A DNA stretch of 43,782 nucleotides from Caproicibacter sp002399225 (GCA_036756705.1 DAIOKN010000018.1:1-43782); one strand, 5' to 3'. Counted from the first letter of the stretch, positions 32,846 through 41,505 are shown. Numbers and translations are program-made. Notes: generated by a model from the sequence alone, not told the origin.

Positions 32846-32877
32846 AAGCCGCCCGCCGAAGATTCGGCGGGCGGCTT
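32846..32877. terminator. Bidirectional terminator between prmA and the small lipoprotein gene
   Basis: AAGCCGCCCGCCGAA (32846-32860) pairs perfectly with TTCGGCGGGCGGCTT (32863-32877). A-runs on one side and T-runs on the other let it serve both converging genes. Confidence 0.85.
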
Positions 32878-32882
32878 AAAAT

Positions 32883-33395
32883 TTAATTTGCAGAAGAGGA
32901 ATCGCCGGAAAGTTTTGCAGCGGTCCCTTTTATTTTTTTGTACATCGCGCTGATTTCCGTTTTATCTTTGCTGGAAACCGCCGCCTCTCCGTCTCGGATT
33001 TGCGCATAAACGCTGGCACTTTTCAACCGGTCTTTCCCCGCCCAGATGGAAAGAGTTCCGCCCGACTGAGACAGCTTTTCCGTTTCCTTGGCAAATGAAT
33101 CCTTGGCGCTTTTCGTCAGCCGGAATACGATTCTGTAAAGATGATTGCTTTGATCGTAATCGGAATAGAATCCGGCGATGTCGGAACTTGACAGCACGAG
33201 TTTTCCATCGGCTGCGGTCCCTTCCCGAAAGGAGACGTCGGTAGCGACTCGGCTCAGCTTTTCGGAGGATGTCCCCGTGTCAGGCGCCCGGCTGCCTGCC
33301 GTGTTTTCCGGCTTGCCGGAAGCGGGATTGGCCGCACAGGAAATGAAAGTCAATGCCAGAAGTCCGGCCAGCAGGAAGGACAGAAACTTTTTCAA
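32883..33395 (-). CDS. Small lipoprotein with SecD P1-like segment
   Basis: The 170-residue protein has a lipoprotein signal (MKKFLSFLLAGLLALTFISC, Cys20), then a Ser/Thr/Gly-rich linker. The segment from about residue 82 to 145 (IVFRLTKSAKDSFAKETEKL, LSIWAGKDRLKSASVYAQI, GEAAVSS) follows the pattern of the P1 head region of SecD, without any membrane domain. The start is TTG, six bases after AAGGG and abutting the pheA stop (TGATTG), so it is coupled to the aromatic operon. Its function is unknown; similarity to SecD is by pattern and weak. Confidence 0.7.
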   Translation of the reverse strand: MKKFLSFLLAGLLALTFISCAANPASGKPENTAGSRAPDTGTSSEKLSRVATDVSFREGTAADGKLVLSSSDIAGFYSDYDQSNHLYRIVFRLTKSAKDSFAKETEKLSQSGGTLSIWAGKDRLKSASVYAQIRDGEAAVSSKDKTEISAMYKKIKGTAAKLSGDSSSAN

Positions 33396-34325
33396 TCAAT
33401 CCCTTCTTTCCGATCTTTGAGGCGCTGATTCAAAATAACTGCCCAAAAACGAAAAACGGGGCAGTTCCTCGAAAAGCGCGCAGAGCAAATCGAGCGTTTT
33501 TGCGTCCGCGGCACAGCCGAAGCAATCGAGGTAAAGATAATATCCGCAATGATGGCCGGAAATCGGCCGGGATTCAATCCTGCTCAGGCTGAGTCCGGCA
33601 GCGGCAAAACGGGTCAGCACCGTGCACAGGGCGCCGGTGAGGTCCGGCATGGCAAAGCGCAGGCTGAACCTGTTTGCCTTCGGCGGAATAAAAAGATTTG
33701 GTCCGGCGGCAAAAAAGCGCGTGAATACAGAGCCGGATTCCGGTTCCGGCGGGGCGGCGTGCCGCCCCGGAAGATTCACGGCGGAGAAAATGAAAAAGCG
33801 GTGTTCTGTGATCAGATCATAGACCCCTGAGACAGAGTCGCCGGCGGAGTTTCCGGTAGGCAGAATTCCAAGTTCCGCTTCCCCATCTTCGACGGCGGCA
33901 AAGAGGGAAGGGAGATCCGGAACGAAAACCGGTTTTGCCTTCGGAAAGAGGCGAGAAAGCGCCCAGTGAGAGCCGGAGCCGGTTTGCCCCAGACATGCGG
34001 CAAAGCGCGGTCCCTGCAAAGGCCGGGACGCCGCCTCCCGCACAGCGCGCCGCAGCGTTGCCCCGCTTTGGAGCGCGCGGTATTGAACCCCGCGGCTCAT
34101 CGCCATCAGATCGGCGCAGAGAATACGGGCCTGACCGCCGTATCCGCCGGCCCTGCGGGAAATATCGCCGAGGATCTCCTGCTCCCGCGCTTTGTTGAAA
34201 ACCGGCAGGCCCTTTTGGCGCTTTACTTCTGCCACCTGCTTTGCACATGCCATCCGGCGAAGGAAAAGCTCCAAAATCCCATCGTCAATTTCATCAATCT
34301 GTTTTCTCAGTTCTTCCAGTTCCAT
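33396..34325 (-). CDS. pheA: Bifunctional chorismate mutase/prephenate dehydratase
   Basis: The 309-residue protein has an AroQ chorismate mutase domain (about 1-85, MELEELRKQIDEIDDGILEL), a prephenate dehydratase domain and an ACT domain. The ACT domain carries LSRIESRPISG. The dehydratase threonine motif TRF is present in VFTRFFAAG, but the GPEGTFS and ENS motifs are diverged (LGQTGSGSHWA and PTGNSAGDSV). It makes phenylpyruvate from chorismate and is probably feedback-controlled by phenylalanine. The frame extends upstream, but the ATG at 34325 fits the family start. It lies 20 bases after aroC. Confidence 0.9.
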   Translation of the reverse strand: MELEELRKQIDEIDDGILELFLRRMACAKQVAEVKRQKGLPVFNKAREQEILGDISRRAGGYGGQARILCADLMAMSRGVQYRALQSGATLRRAVREAASRPLQGPRFAACLGQTGSGSHWALSRLFPKAKPVFVPDLPSLFAAVEDGEAELGILPTGNSAGDSVSGVYDLITEHRFFIFSAVNLPGRHAAPPEPESGSVFTRFFAAGPNLFIPPKANRFSLRFAMPDLTGALCTVLTRFAAAGLSLSRIESRPISGHHCGYYLYLDCFGCAADAKTLDLLCALFEELPRFSFLGSYFESAPQRSERRD

Positions 34326-34345
34326 GCTTTTTCGGTTCTCCCCTT

Positions 34346-35437
34346 TCAGCGGTTTTGCAGTCGGATCGGCGGCGAAAGGTTGATCACGGCGAGCGCCGCC
34401 GCGGCCTCGACCGCCGGAACCGCGCGCGGGACGACGCACGGGTCGTGCCGTCCCCTTACCGTCAGGGTTTCTTCCCGTCCCGTCTTGAGGTTGATGCTCC
34501 GTTGCGGCAGCCCGATGGAAGGGGTTGGTTTGAATGCGGCACGGAAAACGATCGGCATTCCGGTCGTGATGCCGCCGAGAATCCCTCCGGCGCGGTTCGT
34601 TTCGGTTTTCACGGCCCCGGATTCATCAAAGAAAAACGGGTCATTGTTCTCGCTCCCAAACAGGCCGGCTGCCGCAAAGCCCGCACCGAATTCCACGCCC
34701 TTGCAGGCGGGGATTCCAAACAGGATGGAAGAGAAAACGGATTCCGCCCCATCGCAGAGCGGTCCGCCCGCCCCGGCGGGAATCCCGGCGACGGCGCATT
34801 CCACCACTCCGCCGACGCTGTTCCGCTTTTGCTGGGCAGCTTCGATTTCCGCACGCATGGCGGTTTCCGCTTTCGGATTCAAAGTGGGAAAGCACCGGGA
34901 AGAAAGGTCATCCAGAAGGGAAACGGGAAGGTTCACCGGGTCGAACGGCAAGTCCGACACGCTGTGAATCGAAAGGATGTGCGCACCGATCGCAATGCCG
35001 CGCCGGCGCAGAATCTGACGGCAGACCGCCCCGGCAAAAACCAGCGGCGCGGTCAGACGCCCGGAGAACGGACCGCCGCCGCGGGGATCGCCATATCCGC
35101 CGTAGCGCACCCGCGCCGTGTAATCCGCGTGGCCCGGGCGCGGAATGTCCCGAAAGGATTCGTAGTCGCCGGGGTGGGCATCGGTGTTTGCGATTACGGC
35201 GCACAGCGGCGCACCGGTCGTCCGCTGCTGAAACAGGCCGCTCAGAATCTTCGGCGCGTCCGCCTCCCTGCGGGGTGTGGAGGAATCGTCCCGCCCCGGT
35301 GCGCGCCGCGCCATCTGTACGGCAATTTCGCCGAGGTCGACCGGTTCCCCGGCCGGCAGTCCCTCCAGCACCGCGCCGACCGCCGGCCCGTGGCTTTCGC
35401 CGAACACCGTCAGGCGGACTCTATCGCCCCAAATCAT
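34346..35437 (-). CDS. aroC: Chorismate synthase
   Basis: The 363-residue protein starts MIWGDRVRLTVFGESHGPAVG and has the signatures GRxxxR-like RYGGYGDPRGGGPFSGR, RNSVGG and the C-terminal RGRHDPCVVPRAVPAVEA. It converts EPSP to chorismate using reduced FMN. The ATG at 35437 has GGGGGAAAA upstream and lies 17 bases inside the end of aroA, so the two are coupled. A longer reading frame upstream is in aroA and is not used. Confidence 0.96.
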   Translation of the reverse strand: MIWGDRVRLTVFGESHGPAVGAVLEGLPAGEPVDLGEIAVQMARRAPGRDDSSTPRREADAPKILSGLFQQRTTGAPLCAVIANTDAHPGDYESFRDIPRPGHADYTARVRYGGYGDPRGGGPFSGRLTAPLVFAGAVCRQILRRRGIAIGAHILSIHSVSDLPFDPVNLPVSLLDDLSSRCFPTLNPKAETAMRAEIEAAQQKRNSVGGVVECAVAGIPAGAGGPLCDGAESVFSSILFGIPACKGVEFGAGFAAAGLFGSENNDPFFFDESGAVKTETNRAGGILGGITTGMPIVFRAAFKPTPSIGLPQRSINLKTGREETLTVRGRHDPCVVPRAVPAVEAAAALAVINLSPPIRLQNR

Positions 35438-36650
35438 GCGCTTTTCCCCCCAATGCGTTGTAGTCCCGGAGAAAATCCGGGTAGCTTTTCCGGACGCTTT
35501 CGGCATCCGTCACGGTAACGTCCCCTTTTGAAGCGAGCGCTGCCGCCGCCATCGCCATGACGATGCGGTGGTCGTGCCGGCCTTCCGCTTCTCCGCCGCG
35601 CAGACGATCCGTCCCGGCGAGGATCAGTCCGTCCGCAGTTTCCCGGACCCGCGCGCCGAGGGCGGCGAGCCCGTCTGCTAAGGCGGCGAGCCGGTCGCTT
35701 TCTTTCAGGCGAAGACGCCCGGCGTTGTAAAAGACCGTGTGTCCCCGGGCGCAGGCCGCGGTCACGGCGAGGGCCGGAACCAGGTCCGGAATCTGGGAGG
35801 CGTCGATCTCGATCCCGCGCAGTTCGCCCGGTTCTGCGGTCAGCGTTTCGCCTCGCCAGCCGATCCGGGCCCCGAATCGGCGGAACAGATCTTCGGCGGC
35901 GCGGTCTCCTTGGGCGGAGTCGTGCCGCAGGCCTGCCAGTTCCACTTTTCCGCCAAGCGCCCCGGCCGCGAGGAAAAACGCGGCCTGCGACCAGTCGCGT
36001 TCCAGCTTGCCATGGGAGGGAAGGTACTTTTGATTTCCGGGAATGTCCCAGCCTGCTTTTGCCGGGAAAACCCGAACGCCGTGCTCCGAGAGGCACCGCG
36101 CCGTCATCTTTACATATCCGGCGGATTCGAGCGGGGCGGTCAAACGGATTTCGCTGTCCCCGCCGAGAAGCGGCAGGGCCAGCATCAGGCCCGTGACGAA
36201 CTGGGAGCTGACGTTCCCGGGCAGAAAATAACGGCCGGGCCGCAGGCGGCCCGAAAGTTTCAGCGGCAGCCCGCCGCCACTTTCGCACACGGCCCCGTGG
36301 CGGGGCAGGCAAGTGAGGTAAACGCCGAGCGGGCGCTGCGGCAGGCGGCCCCGCCCGGTAAAAACGGCCGGGACTCCGAGTGCCGCGGCAACCGGAATCA
36401 GGAACCGCAGGGTCGAACCGGATTCTTCACAGCCGATGCGGGCCGTTTGGCCGCTTTGTTTTGCGGTCTTCAGCGCAACGAGGGCCGAACGGGTCGCATT
36501 GAGGTCACCGCTGACGGTTTCCCGGGGGGGTAGCGGATCAGCCTCTCCCGCAAGGAAAGACGCAATCATCGCGCGGTGCGCCGCGCTTTTGGAAACAGGG
36601 ACCTGAACCCTGCCGCGCAGAACGGCGGGGGAAAAACAAACACGGCTCAC
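35421..36650 (-). CDS. aroA: 3-phosphoshikimate 1-carboxyvinyltransferase (EPSP synthase)
   Basis: The 409-residue protein has the EPSP synthase motifs VPVSKSAAHR, ESGSTLRF, PGNVSSQFVTGLMLALP, IPDLVPALAV, RLKESDR and HDHRIVM. It joins PEP to shikimate-3-phosphate. The residue before IPD in the active-site loop is Gln where Asp is common. The start is GTG with GGGAGG seven bases upstream. It is the first gene of the aroA-aroC-pheA-lipoprotein operon, transcribed from a promoter at 36690-36718. Confidence 0.95.
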   Translation of the reverse strand: MSRVCFSPAVLRGRVQVPVSKSAAHRAMIASFLAGEADPLPPRETVSGDLNATRSALVALKTAKQSGQTARIGCEESGSTLRFLIPVAAALGVPAVFTGRGRLPQRPLGVYLTCLPRHGAVCESGGGLPLKLSGRLRPGRYFLPGNVSSQFVTGLMLALPLLGGDSEIRLTAPLESAGYVKMTARCLSEHGVRVFPAKAGWDIPGNQKYLPSHGKLERDWSQAAFFLAAGALGGKVELAGLRHDSAQGDRAAEDLFRRFGARIGWRGETLTAEPGELRGIEIDASQIPDLVPALAVTAACARGHTVFYNAGRLRLKESDRLAALADGLAALGARVRETADGLILAGTDRLRGGEAEGRHDHRIVMAMAAAALASKGDVTVTDAESVRKSYPDFLRDYNALGGKAHDLGR

Positions 36651-36689
36651 AGCGATTCCTCCCTTTCCGGCCTGTCTTCAATTTTCCAT

Positions 36690-36718
36690 ATTATAGCAAA
36701 AAAGCACTGGCCTGTCCA
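36690..36718 (-). promoter_or_regulatory. Promoter of the aro operon
   Basis: On the minus strand TGGACA (36713-36718), a 17-base spacer and TATAAT (36690-36695), 40 bases upstream of the aroA start. No leader structure is evident. Confidence 0.75.
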
Positions 36719-36823
36719 GCGGTCTTTCGCTTTGTTTGTCTCGGCTTTTAACCGCTTTGGAGCAAAATGCGCGCTTTCGACAGAATCTCTCATTTTTATT
36801 AGCAAATGTTTACTATTTGAGTC

Positions 36824-36852
36824 TTGAATTCTTATCTGGGTGTTGCTAGAAT
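36824..36852 (+). promoter_or_regulatory. Promoter of the diguanylate cyclase gene
   Basis: TTGAAT (36824-36829), a 17-base spacer and TAGAAT (36847-36852). The region 36719-36823 between this promoter and the aro promoter holds no gene I can support. Confidence 0.6.
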
Positions 36853-36903
36853 ATAAATATTGATTACCATGAATTGGAAATCGACCGGAAGGATGCTGTT
36901 GAA

Positions 36904-38592
36904 ATGGAGAATTTACTGGAACAGCTGGTTGACGATCTCGATTACGGCTTTTTATGCTGCGGGACAGACAGCCGGCTGCCGATTCTCTATGCGAGTGAAT
37001 CCTTTTACAGAATGCTGGGTTTCCATCGGGGTGAGATCACCGCGCTGTTGGACGGCGGCTCGGCGCCGGTGCTGCGCAACAGCCCCCCGATCGACTGGAA
37101 ACGCATTGTGGAAGAAATTGAAGAAAAAAAATTCGCCAACCCGGAACTCAGGCTTATTAAGAAAAACGGTCACCACATCTGGGTTTCCTACCGCGTTACG
37201 CTGGAGAAAAAGCGGGATGGAGGGTCCTGCTATTGCGGATTGGTAGAAGACATCACCCTGAAAAGGCGTTCCCGCCGGCAAAGATTGGAAGAGGCGCAGG
37301 AATTGCAGGCCCTGACTGCCAATGTTCCCTGCGGGGTGCTGCGCTGCCGGAACGACCGGAGCCTGACCCTCAATTTTGTCAGCGACGGGTTCTGCCGCAT
37401 GACGGGGTACCGCAGGGAAGAGATTGCCGCCCTGTTTGACAATCGTTTTATCCGGATGGTCTATGAAGAAGACAGGGAGCGGCTGCTGCGCGAAACACAG
37501 GAGCGCGCTAAAAAAGGCAGCGTCGCAGAGGTAACCTACCGCATCAAAGGAAAAAACAGCCGCCTGATCTGGGCCCTGGACAAATCGAGGCAGCAGGAAG
37601 GGCGCAACGGGAACGTCTGGCTTTACAGCGTCCTGATGGATGTCACGGAGATGCACCGGACGCAGGAGGAACTGGCGGCGACGGAAGAGCGGTACCGCAT
37701 GATCCTCGAACATGCCGCAGATCCAATTGTGGATGTCGACCTGAAAACCGAGCAGGTTTATTATTCCCCCGTTTTTAAGGCACGGTTTGGTTCCGGATTG
37801 CCGCACTGCGAGGATCTGGTGAAGAACCTTTCGAAAGATCCCGTCATCTGCAGCAAAGACCGTGAGCGGATACTGGAATGGGCGGCCTGCCTTCTGCGCG
37901 GGGAGACGACGGGGGACGACGAATTCCGCTTTCGGGAAGTCTGCGGCTGCTATATCTGGTGCAATGTACACCCTACGGTCTTTTTTGACGAACAGGGAAT
38001 CGCCACGCGGTTGATTGCCGTTGTGTCTGATATTGACCGGCGCAAGAAAGAGTCGATCGTTTTGCGGCAGCAGGCGGAGCACGATCTGCTGACCGGGCTG
38101 TACAACCGCATGACGGTAATGGACCGGATTGACCAGGTGCTTGGAAAAAGCCGGAAAGTGGAACGCCATGCCCTTTTTGTCATCGATATCGACAATTTTA
38201 AAAGTGTTAATGATCAGCTTGGCCACCTCAAAGGGGACGAACTGATTATCGAAACGGCGACGCAGATCAAGAGGCTGTTCCGGCAAAAGGATATTGTTGG
38301 CCGCATTGGCGGGGACGAGTTTGTCGTTCTGCTGCGCGACATCGCCTCTATGGAGCTGATTGTCAAAAAAGCGGAAAATATCCAGAATGCGTTTGGCAGG
38401 AGCGGGGTTTCTACAAATGTCGGAATTTCCGGAAGCATCGGCGTTTCCCTTTACCCGTACGACGGATACTCTTACCGGGAACTGTTCCGAAAAGCGGACT
38501 CCGCCATGTACGCCGCGAAGAGAAGCGGTAAAAATTCCTTTCGCGTCTATACGCGCGAAACACGGGAAATCGCCGGCTTGGCCGAAAGTTAA
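36904..38592 (+). CDS. Diguanylate cyclase with tandem PAS domains
   Basis: The 562-residue cytosolic protein has three PAS-type domains (about 20-125, 130-265 and 270-385) and a C-terminal GGDEF domain. The active site GGDEF is intact at 469-473, and an RxxD inhibitory site (R460-D463) lies five residues before it. It should make cyclic di-GMP with product feedback. No EAL domain or membrane segment is seen, so the PAS domains sense an intracellular signal. An in-frame TTG at 36874 has no RBS; the ATG at 36904 has AAGGA ten bases upstream. The stop codon shares TTAA with the convergent shikimate kinase stop. Confidence 0.93.
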   Translation: MENLLEQLVDDLDYGFLCCGTDSRLPILYASESFYRMLGFHRGEITALLDGGSAPVLRNSPPIDWKRIVEEIEEKKFANPELRLIKKNGHHIWVSYRVTLEKKRDGGSCYCGLVEDITLKRRSRRQRLEEAQELQALTANVPCGVLRCRNDRSLTLNFVSDGFCRMTGYRREEIAALFDNRFIRMVYEEDRERLLRETQERAKKGSVAEVTYRIKGKNSRLIWALDKSRQQEGRNGNVWLYSVLMDVTEMHRTQEELAATEERYRMILEHAADPIVDVDLKTEQVYYSPVFKARFGSGLPHCEDLVKNLSKDPVICSKDRERILEWAACLLRGETTGDDEFRFREVCGCYIWCNVHPTVFFDEQGIATRLIAVVSDIDRRKKESIVLRQQAEHDLLTGLYNRMTVMDRIDQVLGKSRKVERHALFVIDIDNFKSVNDQLGHLKGDELIIETATQIKRLFRQKDIVGRIGGDEFVVLLRDIASMELIVKKAENIQNAFGRSGVSTNVGISGSIGVSLYPYDGYSYRELFRKADSAMYAAKRSGKNSFRVYTRETREIAGLAES

Positions 38593-39299
38593 GAATGAAA
38601 GCGGACCGGATTCAGGGCCCTGAGGACAAGCTGAGCCGTTCGCTCCGGCGATCCGTCTGCCGGGACGGAAACATCCGCGCGCTGCCTGTAAACGGGCAAG
38701 CGCTCCCAATAAAGGGTTTCCATGACCGCATCGCGGTCTTCCCGCTGCAAGAGGGGACGCGTTTTGTCACCCCTGAGCCGCGATTGGACTGCACCGAGGG
38801 AAGCGTCGAGCAAAACGACGGCTCCGCCGGACTTCAGCGCACGGGTGTTTCCAATATCCAGCACGGTGCCGCCGCCGGCTGCGATGACGATCCCCACTTC
38901 TCGGGAAAGTGCCCGGACGGCCTCGTATTCCAGCTCGCGGAAACGGCTTTCGCCGTGCCGGCTGAAAATCTGTGCAATCGGGTACCCTTCCTGCTGCTCA
39001 ATCCACTGATCCATATCGACAAAACGGCGGCCAATCCGCCGGGCCAGCAATCCGCCGACCGTCGTCTTGCCGCTGCCCATGAACCCGCAGAGAATGATGT
39101 TCTTGGATCCTTGTCCCTTTTTGAAAACGGTGCCGTTGCAAAGGCGTTTGGACTGCTCTTTGAAAAGCAGGTCGCCGCCTCTAAAAAGTATAATGCCGCA
39201 CCTCTGGGGCATAGTGATGTTGAATTCCTCCCGGCGGGGAAGAAGTTCCGCCGTCGCCCCTGCAGCGGCGGCGGATGCGGCGAAATTGATGGTTGTCAA
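38589..39299 (-). CDS. aroK: Shikimate kinase with N-terminal extension
   Basis: The shikimate kinase domain begins at about residue 67 with NIILCGFMGSGKTTVG (P-loop 72-79). DMDQWIEQQEG, the Arg-containing SRHGESRFRELE and AAGGGTV follow. It phosphorylates shikimate using ATP. The frame continues upstream through AT-rich noncoding sequence. The best start is TTG at 39299, ten bases after GGAGG, giving 236 residues. This adds about 65 residues before the kinase core (MTTINFAASAAAAGATAELL onward) that I cannot assign. An internal ATG at codon 30 has GGGAGG 14 bases upstream and is an alternative. Confidence 0.9.
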   Translation of the reverse strand: MTTINFAASAAAAGATAELLPRREEFNITMPQRCGIILFRGGDLLFKEQSKRLCNGTVFKKGQGSKNIILCGFMGSGKTTVGGLLARRIGRRFVDMDQWIEQQEGYPIAQIFSRHGESRFRELEYEAVRALSREVGIVIAAGGGTVLDIGNTRALKSGGAVVLLDASLGAVQSRLRGDKTRPLLQREDRDAVMETLYWERLPVYRQRADVSVPADGSPERTAQLVLRALNPVRFHS

Positions 39300-39347
39300 G
39301 TCTGGCCAGCCTCCAAAATAAAAGAAAAAAATAATGATAAAAAAATA

Positions 39348-39376
39348 TTGACAAAGCGAAACTTTACTAATAAGAT
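39348..39376 (+). promoter_or_regulatory. Promoter of acpP
   Basis: A perfect TTGACA (39348-39353), a 17-base spacer and TAAGAT (39371-39376), 147 bases upstream of the acpP start. The leader in between has no clear structure. Confidence 0.7.
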
Positions 39377-39522
39377 GTGGATAGGCACTCAGAAGCCGGG
39401 GTCCCGGGAATTGACGCCTCTGTGCAAATTGTACCACAACCGGGAATCCGTTGTCCATATTAGGAGCATTTGTTTTGCACCGTCACATCTGGGTGATTTA
39501 TAAGATCTAAGGAGGATATGAC

Positions 39523-39750
39523 ATGGTTTTTGAAAAGGTTAAGGCAATTTTGAGCGAGCAGTTCGACGTTGAAGAGGACAAAATCACTGCTGAAACGAAT
39601 ATTGCCGATGATCTGGGGGCGGACTCTCTGGATGTTGTCGATCTGCTGATGTCGATCGAGGATGAATTTGAAATTGAAATCCCCGATGATGAGGTCGAGA
39701 ACCTCAAGACGGTTGGGGAACTGGTAAAATACATTGAGGAGCACGTCTGA
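39523..39750 (+). CDS. acpP: Acyl carrier protein
   Basis: The 75-residue acidic protein has the phosphopantetheine attachment site DSL (Ser35) in LGADSLDVVDLLM. It carries acyl chains in fatty acid synthesis. AAGGAGG lies upstream of the ATG. It stands alone between a perfect-35 promoter and a terminator and is not next to fab genes, unlike in many bacteria. Confidence 0.97.
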   Translation: MVFEKVKAILSEQFDVEEDKITAETNIADDLGADSLDVVDLLMSIEDEFEIEIPDDEVENLKTVGELVKYIEEHV

Positions 39751-39768
39751 TTCAGAGTGTCCCCCTTG

Positions 39769-39797
39769 ATCCGCCGTGCACAGCATGGCGGATTTTT
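39769..39797 (+). terminator. Terminator of acpP
   Basis: ATCCGCC (39769-39775) pairs with GGCGGAT (39787-39793) and is followed by five Ts. Confidence 0.85.
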
Positions 39798-39829
39798 CAT
39801 TTTCGGCCCCCGGGCTAGCTTCTTTTTCC

Positions 39830-39858
39830 TTGAAAGGGCGCCGGGTTTTCGCTATAAT
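39830..39858 (+). promoter_or_regulatory. Sigma-A promoter of proS
   Basis: TTGAAA (39830-39835), a 17-base spacer and TATAAT (39853-39858), about 210 bases upstream of proS. Confidence 0.75.
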
Positions 39859-39864
39859 AAAAGC

Positions 39865-40068
39865 TATGTGGTCTCTGGCCTTTTTCACGCTTTCGCTAAA
39901 AGAACGAAAGCGGTACCCGGCCCTCTGACCTAAAATTGGGCCGAAGCGGGAGGCCCCCCTGACCCGGCGGGCCGCGGAAAGGCCGGGACCGGGGAAAGCG
40001 GAGGAACGGACTGACCGATGTTCCCATGTCGCAGGGAACGCGGATTTCAGAATAAAGGGGAAACAGCA
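39865..40068 (+). promoter_or_regulatory. Long structured leader of proS
   Basis: The leader of about 200 bases contains a nested stem GGTC/GACC and GGCC/GGCC (39870-39880 with 39919-39930). This encloses the hairpin CGCTTTCG/CGAAAGCG (39888-39912). Further hairpins are GGGCC/GGCCC (39938-39956), CCCGGC/GCCGGG (39963-39987) and GTTCCC/GGGAAC (40020-40039), the last near the start codon. GGCCGGGACC (39981-39990) can compete for the first stem. There is no T-box sequence. I cannot assign a known riboswitch class. Confidence 0.45.
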
Positions 40069-41505
40069 ATGGCGGAACAAAAAAAGTTGGTGGAGGCAAT
40101 CACTCCGATGGAGGAGGACTTTGCCCAGTGGTACACGGATATTGTGAAAAAAGCGGAACTGATGGATTATTCCAGCGTGCGCGGCTGCATGGTCATTGAA
40201 CCTTACGGCTGGGCCATTTGGGAAAATATCCGGAATTACCTGGACGCTCGCCTGAAAGAAATGGGGCACGAAAATGTTTCCATGCCGCTTTTTATCCCGG
40301 AAAGCCTTTTGAATAAGGAAAAGGATCATATTAAAGGATTTGCACCGGAAGTCGCGTGGGTGACCATGGGGGGAAACGAGAAACTGCCGGAGCGCCTGTG
40401 CATCCGTCCGACTTCCGAAACGCTGTTCTGCGAGCATTACGCCCGCGTGATCCATTCATGGCGGGACCTGCCGAAACTATACAATCAGTGGTGCTCGGTG
40501 GTGCGGTGGGAAAAGACGACCCGCCCGTTCCTGCGCTCGGTGGAGTTTCACTGGCAAGAGGGCCACACCATGCATGAAACGGCTGAAGAAGCGATGAAAG
40601 AGACGCGCCGGATCCTGGAAATGTATGCGCAGTTCTGCGAAAATCAGCTTGCCATGCCGGTCCTGCGCGGGCAGAAGACCGAAAGTGAAAAATTTGCCGG
40701 CGCGGAGGCAACCTACACCATTGAAGCCATGATGCACGACGGCAAAGCGCTGCAGTCCGGTACCAGCCACTATTTTGGCGACGGGTTCGCAAAAGCGTTT
40801 AACGTAACGTTCCAGGGGCGTGACAATTCGATCTGCCATCCGTTCCAGACTTCCTGGGGTATGAGCACCCGTATCATCGGGGGGATCATCATGACCCACG
40901 GCGACGACAGCGGTCTGGTTCTGCCGCCGGCCATCGCCCCGATCCAGGTGATCATCGTTCCGGTGGCGCAACACAAGCCGGGTGTGCTGGAAAAAGCGGC
41001 GGAGCTTCAGGAAAGCCTGAAGAAGCGGTTCCGCGTCAAGATGGATGACTCTGACCAGTCGCCGGGCTGGAAATTCGCCCAGTACGAAATGAAGGGTGTG
41101 CCGCTCCGGCTGGAAATCGGCCCGAGGGATCTGGAAAAGAACCAGTGCGTGCTGGTCCGCCGCACCGATCGGGAAAAGGTCTTTGTGCCGCTTGACAAAC
41201 TGGAAGACGCCGTCGAAGAACAGTTGGGACGCGTGCGGGACGACATGTATCGGAAGGCGCTGCAAAACCGCGAAAGCAAAACCTATGAGGCAAAAACGCT
41301 GGCGGAACTCAAAGAGATCGCCGACAGCAAACCCGGCTTTATCAAAGCCATGTGGTGCGGAGATCCCGCGTGTGAGGCAAAGCTCAAAGAGGTGGCGGGC
41401 GTTTCTTCCCGTTGCATCCCGTTTGGGCACGAACACGATTCCGGCACCTGCGTCTGCTGCGGAAAACCGGCGGAAAAGCTTGTCTGCTGGGGCAAGGCAT
41501 ACTGA
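40069..41505 (+). CDS. proS: Prolyl-tRNA synthetase, archaeal/eukaryal type
   Basis: The 478-residue class II synthetase is the short form without the bacterial editing insertion, as in many Clostridia. Motif 2 lies in VRWEKTTRPFLRSVEFHW, motif 3 in GMSTRIIGGIIM, and the C-terminal zinc-type domain has CGDPACEAK and CVCCGK. The start ATG has AAAGGGG eight bases upstream; an in-frame ATG at 40018 lies in a hairpin and is less likely. The lack of an editing domain may explain the need for a free-standing deacylase, such as the YbaK-like protein at 29000. Confidence 0.96.
   Translation: MAEQKKLVEAITPMEEDFAQWYTDIVKKAELMDYSSVRGCMVIEPYGWAIWENIRNYLDARLKEMGHENVSMPLFIPESLLNKEKDHIKGFAPEVAWVTMGGNEKLPERLCIRPTSETLFCEHYARVIHSWRDLPKLYNQWCSVVRWEKTTRPFLRSVEFHWQEGHTMHETAEEAMKETRRILEMYAQFCENQLAMPVLRGQKTESEKFAGAEATYTIEAMMHDGKALQSGTSHYFGDGFAKAFNVTFQGRDNSICHPFQTSWGMSTRIIGGIIMTHGDDSGLVLPPAIAPIQVIIVPVAQHKPGVLEKAAELQESLKKRFRVKMDDSDQSPGWKFAQYEMKGVPLRLEIGPRDLEKNQCVLVRRTDREKVFVPLDKLEDAVEEQLGRVRDDMYRKALQNRESKTYEAKTLAELKEIADSKPGFIKAMWCGDPACEAKLKEVAGVSSRCIPFGHEHDSGTCVCCGKPAEKLVCWGKAY

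Noticed and set aside
36874..36903. TTG start for the diguanylate cyclase
   Set aside because: No RBS lies upstream of it, while AAGGA lies ten bases before the ATG at 36904.
40018..40068. In-frame ATG that would add 17 residues to ProS
   Set aside because: It lies in a hairpin, GGAGG is 13 bases away, and the later ATG has AAAGGGG at good spacing and the usual ProS start.
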